This document shows, piece after piece, positions 5,831 through 10,122 of a DNA stretch of 10,122 bases. The stretch is from Deltaproteobacteria bacterium (lineage in GTDB: Bacteria > Desulfobacterota > Desulfobacteria > Desulfobacterales > ETH-SRB1): assembly GCA_030627405.1 (NCBI GenBank), contig DAOUSD010000036.1:1-10122 (forward strand), read 5' to 3'. Each line of letters begins with the position of its first letter. Position 1 is the stretch's first letter. The notes under the pieces were generated by a model. It made no database searches and had not been told where the DNA came from. It saw only the letters and a list, made by a program, of their open reading frames with translations. The position numbers and the translations under genes are program-made.

Positions 5831-7825
5831 ATGCCGATGTTACTGAAAAAAATCATGCTGGTATTAACTTTAACTTTTATTGTGCATACCGGTACGGCAT
5901 CAGGACAGGATATTCAGAATATACCTGAAAGCGATGGCGATAAGCGTATCTTCTATCTGGGAGAGGTGGTTGTAGAGGGAAAAGCCGAGACCATTACCAA
6001 AGTTGCAACCGTAGATTCAGTAGACAAAGAAAAAATTGAACTAACAACATCCTTAAATGTCTCCGATGCATTAAATACAGCTCCAGGGGTCACAATTTCA
6101 GTAGGTACTAAAAACGAAAAAAACATTAACATCCGGGGATTCAGCCAGAGGCATATTTCTGTTTTTTATGATGGGATACCGATTTCAATTCCTAATGACG
6201 GATATGTTGACACAGGAAAGCTTCCTACAGGCAATATCTCAAAAATTACCATAACTAAAGGTATCAGCTCTGTACTCTATGGCCCCAACACAATGGGAGG
6301 TGTTGTAAATATCGTGTCGATTAAACCGGAAAATACCTTTGAAGGAGATTTTAAGATTGGAATCAGCGAGCATAATATGTGGAATGCTAATGTAAACCTC
6401 GGCTCAATGGTGGACAAGTTCTATGTTACCATGAATGGCGGATATTTAGATTCTGAAGGTTTTGGACTGCCTGAAGATTTCGATTCTACAGTCAATGAAG
6501 ATGGAGGAAAAAGAGAGAACTCAGGTATTGATCAGAAGAGCGGTTCTTTTAAGATAGGATTTTTGCCGACTCAGGGTCATGAATATGCATTTGGTGTAAA
6601 CTTTGTTGACAGTGAATGGGATTTTCCTCCTCATGCAACAGACGACAGTCCGAGGTACTGGCGTTTTACCGACTGGGAAAAAACAACCTACTACCTGATC
6701 GGCGATTCTGAAATAACAGACAAACTGCTGCTTAAAACCCGACTCTTCAGGGATGAATACTATAATGTATTGGATTCCTATGATAACACTACATATACAA
6801 CACAGGACGAAAAATCTTCATGGCATAGTACTTATGACGATTATAGTAATGGCATTTCAGCAGTTATCCGTACAGATTATCTAAAGAAAAATACTATCAG
6901 CTTTTCTTTTCATTTTAAGGAAGATATTCACAAAGAACAGGATGATTACGCTTCCACCTGGGAACGCTATGAAACCGATACATACTCTTACGGTATAGAG
7001 GATGACATAAAACTTGCAGAGAGCATTTTTGTTTTAATCGGCGCAAGTTATGACATTCATGATCCCAGATATGCCAATGGAGGAGCTTTACGCGATGATG
7101 AACATGCATTTAATCCTCAGGCCGGTATAAGCTGGGATGCTGCTGAAGATATGGCTTTGCATTTTTCCATTGGAAGAAAGACCCGGTTCCCGACCCTGAC
7201 GGAACTGTATTCCGGCTTTTTGGGCAGAAACTTGCCAAATCCCGGCTTAAAAGAAGAAAAGGCAGTAAATTATGAACTTGGTATAGACAAATATCTGCCG
7301 GGAAATACTAATATAGGGTTTACTCTGTTTTACTCGGATATAGATGATCTAATTGTTAAAAAACAAATCGCCCCTAAGACTGACCAGTATCAAAATATGG
7401 GAGAAGCGCGATATAAAGGTCTGGAATTCAGTTTTAAGTCAGGCTATTTTAGACAACACAATGCAGAACTCCATTACACTTTTCTTGAAGCAGAGGACAG
7501 ATCCTCCGATAGGACCAGCGATCATCTGGAGGACAGACCCAAACATAAATTATATATAAGCGATCTTTTTAAAATATATGACCGGCTATCTTTCTTTGCA
7601 AAGCTGGAATGGAACTCAAAAAGATATTATGAAGACCCTGATACCAGCCAGTGGATGACACTGGACAGTTTTACAACAGTTGATGCTAAAGCAATAGGCA
7701 AAATTACAAAATTTCTGAATATAGAGGCAGGAGCAAAAAATATCTTTGATAAAGAATATGAGTTTGCTTCCGGATATCCAAGAGAGGGAAGGACTTTTTT
7801 TGTTCAGTTGCAGGGAAAATTCTAA
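5831..7825 (+). CDS. TonB-dependent outer-membrane receptor, probably for tungstate/molybdate or a complex
   Basis: A 664-residue outer-membrane receptor, normal in length and apparently intact. A signal peptide covers residues 1-25 (cut near TASG/QD). A TonB-box-like GEVVVEG follows at 44-50, then the plug domain (about 54-166) with ALNTAPGV, INIRGF, VFYDGIPI and the classic GISSVLYGPNTMGGVVNIV (144-162). The 22-strand-type beta barrel fills the rest, with IGRKTRFPTLTELY and KNIFDKEYEFASGYPREGRTFF near the end, and closes with a terminal Phe as outer-membrane barrels do. It starts 13 nt after AAAGGAG. The next gene follows after 36 nt in the same direction, and the tup unit is divergent. Known substrates of the family are siderophores, cobalamin, metals and glycans. 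A tungsten or molybdenum substrate is inferred only from neighbours. Confidence 0.9.
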   Translation: MPMLLKKIMLVLTLTFIVHTGTASGQDIQNIPESDGDKRIFYLGEVVVEGKAETITKVATVDSVDKEKIELTTSLNVSDALNTAPGVTISVGTKNEKNINIRGFSQRHISVFYDGIPISIPNDGYVDTGKLPTGNISKITITKGISSVLYGPNTMGGVVNIVSIKPENTFEGDFKIGISEHNMWNANVNLGSMVDKFYVTMNGGYLDSEGFGLPEDFDSTVNEDGGKRENSGIDQKSGSFKIGFLPTQGHEYAFGVNFVDSEWDFPPHATDDSPRYWRFTDWEKTTYYLIGDSEITDKLLLKTRLFRDEYYNVLDSYDNTTYTTQDEKSSWHSTYDDYSNGISAVIRTDYLKKNTISFSFHFKEDIHKEQDDYASTWERYETDTYSYGIEDDIKLAESIFVLIGASYDIHDPRYANGGALRDDEHAFNPQAGISWDAAEDMALHFSIGRKTRFPTLTELYSGFLGRNLPNPGLKEEKAVNYELGIDKYLPGNTNIGFTLFYSDIDDLIVKKQIAPKTDQYQNMGEARYKGLEFSFKSGYFRQHNAELHYTFLEAEDRSSDRTSDHLEDRPKHKLYISDLFKIYDRLSFFAKLEWNSKRYYEDPDTSQWMTLDSFTTVDAKAIGKITKFLNIEAGAKNIFDKEYEFASGYPREGRTFFVQLQGKF

Positions 7826-7848
7826 ACATTCAATTTGTCTTTCTATCA

Positions 7849-7855
7849 AAAGGAG
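7849..7855 (+). promoter_or_regulatory. Ribosome binding site deciding the start at 7862
   Basis: AAAGGAG lies 6 nt before the ATG at 7862. The open frame begins at an ATG at 7835, but that one is upstream of this site and would put nine odd residues before the signal peptide. Confidence 0.75.
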
Positions 7856-7861
7856 TTTGAC

Positions 7862-8944
7862 ATGAAAAAATACTTTCTATGTGTTTTTCTTATTGTAACT
7901 TATTTTACTGGATATGTCTTTGCGGATTCTAAGGATTCTTTGAGTATTCATGGTCTGGTAAAGAACCCTTTAAATATTTCCATGCAAGATCTTGCCAAAT
8001 TCCAAAGCACACAGGTTCAGCTCAATGAAGTTTTGGAAAACGGAAATTTCAGAGGAGTCTTCTATTACCAAGGTGTGCCACTCAGAATATTGCTTGAAGT
8101 TGCCGGCATTAAAAAAAATGCAAAAAATAATTTTTCGAAATCAGTAGATCTTGCCATAGCAATCCGGAATAAAAAAGGCTCACAGATTATTTTGTCATGG
8201 GGAGAAGTATTCTACAGGAACTCCGGAGAAATACTCATAGCAACAGCAGCAGTCCCAATAATACCTCACAAAGATTGCAAAGGATGTCATAGTCTTGAAT
8301 TTTATAAACCGCTAATTGACCAACTTCACCGCAATATATGTTTTCCAAAACTAGTAGTGGCCGGAGACTTATATGCTGACCGTTCTTTGGAAGAAATTAC
8401 AGACATCGAAGTAATAGATATAACCCCTATCATTAATGACAAAAAAGAGCCGAAGCTCTTTTCTAAACAATTCAGAATTACCGGATATGGCATAAAACCT
8501 TTCTCTCTCAGCGATATTTCACAATATCCCAGAAAAAATATGAGGCTCAAAAAAATCGGGGAAGGAAAAGGATATCATGGTATATTGCAAGCCAGTGGCG
8601 CTTCATTAAAACAGATTCTTGAAAATGCCGGCATAAAGCCCGATTTGAACACTGTATTTATAGTCTCTGCGCCGGATGGCTATCGTTCTCTTTTGTCCTG
8701 TGGCGAAGTCTTCCTGAGCCCTTCTGGTGATCAGATCATAATTGCTGATCGAATTAATGGGCAATCCATTGATAGCGGAGGTAAGTTCATTCTGTTAATT
8801 TCTAACGACCTTATGGCAGACCGGTGGGTAAAGTCGATCGAAAAAATAGAAGTGATTTCGATTTCTAATAAAGCCTTAGGGCTTGCTCAAGAATTAAAAG
8901 CATTTGCATCAAAAAATGTTACTGATATATCTCAAGGCAAGTAA
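7862..8944 (+). CDS. Exported protein with two sulfite-oxidase-type (molybdopterin-binding-like) domains and a CXXCH motif
   Basis: A 360-residue periplasmic protein. The signal peptide is residues 1-21 (cut at VFA/DS). Two related domains follow, about 28-187 and 202-336. Both show the order G-x-x-L-x-x-x-L-E-x-AGIK, then S-x-GEVF, SG and I-IA, then D-L-x-AD-R with IEVI-I; compare LEVAGIK (78-84) with LENAGIK (253-259). The opening pattern IHGLVKNPLNISMQDL is typical of the oxidoreductase molybdopterin-binding domain. The Cys that coordinates molybdenum in true sulfite oxidases is not found at its usual place in either domain, so binding rather than catalysis is likely. Domain 1 carries HKDCKGCH (136-143): a CXXCH heme-c signature, C139-H143. 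Domain 2 lacks it. It is co-oriented with the receptor 36 nt upstream. Function unknown; a periplasmic partner of the receptor is the best guess. Confidence 0.8.
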   Translation: MKKYFLCVFLIVTYFTGYVFADSKDSLSIHGLVKNPLNISMQDLAKFQSTQVQLNEVLENGNFRGVFYYQGVPLRILLEVAGIKKNAKNNFSKSVDLAIAIRNKKGSQIILSWGEVFYRNSGEILIATAAVPIIPHKDCKGCHSLEFYKPLIDQLHRNICFPKLVVAGDLYADRSLEEITDIEVIDITPIINDKKEPKLFSKQFRITGYGIKPFSLSDISQYPRKNMRLKKIGEGKGYHGILQASGASLKQILENAGIKPDLNTVFIVSAPDGYRSLLSCGEVFLSPSGDQIIIADRINGQSIDSGGKFILLISNDLMADRWVKSIEKIEVISISNKALGLAQELKAFASKNVTDISQGK

Positions 8945-8976
8945 GATGACTATGCCAAGTATTGCCTAAATTGAGC

Positions 8977-9030
8977 GATTTTTGACTCGATCCGCACCGA
9001 TCTTTTGCGCATCAACGGTTCGCAAAAATC
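8977..9030. repeat. Stem-loop element with two alternative 5' arms
   Basis: CGCAAAAATC (9021-9030) can pair either with TTTTGCG (9003-9009), a 7-bp stem with an 11-nt loop, or with GATTTTTG (8977-8984), a longer stem helped by ACCG/CGGT inside. No T-run follows, so it is not a standard terminator. The wording looks like an intergenic repeat. Confidence 0.5.
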
Positions 9031-9098
9031 CTCGACATGCTATGGGGATGTTGTTCTTCAAAATTAGAATTGCTGTGAATAGATAAATTTCCTTGAAA

Positions 9099-9104
9099 TA
9101 TAAT
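9099..9104 (+). promoter_or_regulatory. Possible -10 box of the tRNA-His/tRNA-Arg unit
   Basis: A perfect TATAAT lies 30 nt before tRNA-His, a suitable distance for a tRNA leader. No good -35 is present at 16-18 nt upstream, so the call is tentative. Confidence 0.35.
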
Positions 9105-9134
9105 ATATGATGTGTTAATTAAAACTTTTTGTGT

Positions 9135-9211
9135 GGTGGGTGTAGCTCAGTTGGTAGAGCACCGGGTTGTGGCCCCGGTTGCCGAGGGTTCAAGCCCCTT
9201 CACTCACCCCA
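9135..9211 (+). tRNA. tRNA-His (anticodon GTG)
   Basis: A 77-nt cloverleaf. G-1 is at 9135; acceptor GTGGGTG pairs with CACTCAC (one G-U), followed by C73 and an encoded CCA. The D-arm is GCTC/GAGC. The anticodon stem CCGGG/CCCGG encloses TTGTGGC with anticodon GTG at 9169-9171. The T-arm is GAGGG-TTCAAGC-CCCTT. The extra G-1, required for His identity, is encoded. tRNA-Arg follows 11 nt later. Confidence 0.97.
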
Positions 9212-9222
9212 TCTTCCCTTCT

Positions 9223-9299
<77 letters not shown>

Positions 9300-9307
9300 A
9301 TGAAAAC

Positions 9308-9340
9308 AAGGGGTTACGGTTAAACAGCATAACCCCTTTT
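9308..9340. terminator. Rho-independent terminator after tRNA-Arg, usable from both sides
   Basis: AAGGGGTTA (9308-9316) pairs with TAACCCCTT (9330-9338): 9 bp, 13-nt loop, followed by TT and CTGTT on the plus strand. On the minus strand the stem is followed by GTTTTCA, so it could also end the integrase transcript. Confidence 0.7.
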
Positions 9341-9352
9341 CTGTTCCTGCTA

Positions 9353-9787
9353 CTATTTTGCTACCATTTCTCCAAAAATCGTCTTTTCAAGCTTTATCGC
9401 CGCTGCCTGATTTACAGGTTTCATCAAATGGGCATACACAGATAGTGTCATTGTCGGGCTTGAATGACCCGGTTGTGTCTGAATATATTTTATGTTTTCT
9501 CCCTGTTCGATGAGAAGGCTTGCGAATGTGTGCCTTAAATCATGAAACCTGACTCGTTTTATACCAGCCCTTTTTAATGCTGGGAAAAAGTGTCTGCGCA
9601 ACATATTTGATTGGCACATTGGATTTCTTGACTGCCGGAAGATCTTTAAATAAGGGCAAAGAAGGCAAATGCAGCAATTATTTCTAATGGAGATGGATGT
9701 TTCTGCAAGAGGCTCTTTTATCAATAAAAGGAACTCGTGCTGTTGATGATTTTCATAGAGAGCTTGGCGGAATTTTCTGGGAATCAT
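9353..9787 (-). pseudogene. Tyrosine recombinase (phage-type integrase), C-terminal remnant
   Basis: The frame is open from 9787, but only its last 90 or so codons (9353 to about 9640) look like integrase. Visible are NMLRRHFFPALKRAG, then the HxxR box in RFHDLRHTFASLLIEQG, the GHSSPTMT segment and the catalytic Tyr in SVYAHL. The N-terminal core-binding domain and the first catalytic Arg are missing. The position before GHSS is Pro (QPGHSS) where Leu is usual. The first 30 or so codons of the frame are just the antisense of the fumarate reductase remnant at 9709-9933. It reads toward the 3' end of tRNA-Arg 54 nt away, the normal layout for an element integrated at a tRNA. It is probably inactive. 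Confidence 0.8.
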
Positions 9788-9933
9788 GCGGCTGTCACTT
9801 TAACGAAGCATATCAGACAGAGGAAAATGAAGCAGAGTGTGAAGCAGACTGCCCCAAGGAAATTTCAATAACCAATATTGCTAGGCTTAATCGTGAGTTT
9901 TTAAAATCAGGATTTTTTTCAAGTACAAAATAA
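9697..9933 (+). pseudogene. Mosaic remnant of fumarate reductase/succinate dehydrogenase genes (FrdA/FrdB-like)
   Basis: A 78-codon open frame made of three patches that I recognise from the Bacteroidota/Desulfobacterota-type enzyme. Residues about 5-29 (ALLSIKGTRAVDDFHRELG) match a mid-to-late FrdA flavoprotein segment that normally continues HIMWEYVGMGR. Residues 29-46 (ESCGCHFNEAYQTEE) resemble the FrdA C-terminal ESCGGHFREEYQTEEGEA. Residues about 46-78 (ECEADCPKEISITNIARL, then NREFLKSGFF) match the FrdB iron-sulfur subunit end, including two cluster Cys (C48, C52) and the CPKEIS motif. The parts between are absent, yet the frame is kept. Two in-frame internal deletions of a frdA-frdB operon would explain it. 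It cannot be a working enzyme. The family match is from memory of conserved motifs and should be checked by alignment. Confidence 0.6.
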
Positions 9934-9960
9934 CAGTTTTCGTTTCGGCACTAATATAGT
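9927..9960. repeat. Dispersed repeat, second copy of 664-700
   Basis: AAAATAACAGTTTTCG, then TTTCGGCACTAATATA, matches AAAATTAGCAGTTTTCG plus TTCAGGCACTAAATATA at 664-700 with a few changes. Only the right-hand part of the palindrome at 640-693 is present. It begins at the stop codon of the FrdA/B remnant. Confidence 0.55.
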
Positions 9961-10005
9961 ATAGACTTTCAGATAATTAATTTCACAAGGATAGCAACCT
10001 GTGCG

Positions 10006-10033
10006 GTTAGCCATTAGCGTTTAGCCGTTAGCA
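10006..10033. repeat. Two tandem 14-bp units (GTTAGCCATTAGCG / TTTAGCCGTTAGCA)
   Basis: The two units match at 11 of 14 positions. GTTAGC-rich tandem words of this kind often stand directly before four-helix-bundle genes in environmental bacteria, as here. Confidence 0.55.
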
Positions 10034-10049
10034 TTGAAAAGGGATGGAA

Positions 10050-10122
10050 ATGAGAGATTTTAGAGAACTTAAAGTATGGGAGAAAGCCCATCGTCTTACA
10101 CTACAGGTCTATAGAATCACAA
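10050..10122 (+). CDS. Four-helix-bundle protein (23S rRNA intervening-sequence family), partial
   Basis: The first 24 codons read MRDFRELKVWEKAHRLTLQV then YRIT, the standard opening of the small four-helix-bundle proteins named after the ORFs inside 23S rRNA intervening sequences (about 115-125 residues in full). The gene runs off the window. The ATG at 10050 is preferred because AAGGGA lies 5 nt upstream (10039-10044); an ATG two codons earlier (10044) is in the same frame. The cellular role of the family is unknown. It lies in a repeat-rich accessory stretch, the usual setting for these genes. Confidence 0.85.
   Translation, partial: MRDFRELKVWEKAHRLTLQVYRIT

Overview
The window looks like a stretch of chromosome from an anaerobic Desulfobacterota-type bacterium (Desulfobacterales-like). 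The support is indirect: a complete tungstate ABC importer, a Gram-negative outer-membrane receptor, a periplasmic protein with a CXXCH motif, and a remnant resembling the FrdA/FrdB of this group and of Bacteroidota. The DNA is AT-rich with many small palindromic repeats between genes. The assignment is inference, not proof.

Layout. 6-413 (-) is a free-standing threonyl-tRNA synthetase editing domain. 414-745 is a divergent gap holding two palindromic repeats. 746-1108 (+) is a small unknown protein. 1109-1440 holds a 29-codon remnant of an ORF6N-type gene. 1441-1881 (+) is a PilZ (c-di-GMP-binding) protein. 2029-5477 (-) reads regulator, tupA, tupB, tupC: a one-component regulator (excisionase-type HTH fused to a periplasmic-binding-protein-like sensor) followed by the tungstate ABC transporter. 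5478-5830 is the divergent control region. 5831-8944 (+) is a TonB-dependent receptor followed by an exported protein with two sulfite-oxidase-like (molybdopterin-binding-type) domains. 8945-9134 is a gap with a stem-loop. 9135-9299 holds tRNA-His(GTG) and tRNA-Arg(TCG) with a shared terminator. 9353-10122 is a decayed accessory region: a tyrosine-integrase tail facing the tRNA-Arg 3' end, a mosaic remnant of fumarate reductase/succinate dehydrogenase genes, dispersed repeats, and the start of a four-helix-bundle (23S rRNA intervening-sequence type) protein.

The most interesting reading is that 2029-8944 forms one divergent tungsten (or molybdenum) acquisition locus. The receptor would bring an oxyanion or its complex across the outer membrane, the double-domain protein would act in the periplasm, and TupABC would import tungstate across the inner membrane. 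The regulator's sensor domain would read the anion. Three near-identical 18-bp sequences (GTTATTATNNGTCARTAT) lie in the control region. Two of them cover the apparent -35 boxes of the regulator and receptor genes, which is how a shared operator would be placed. The TonB step and the ligand are inference; TupABC itself is well supported by sequence motifs.
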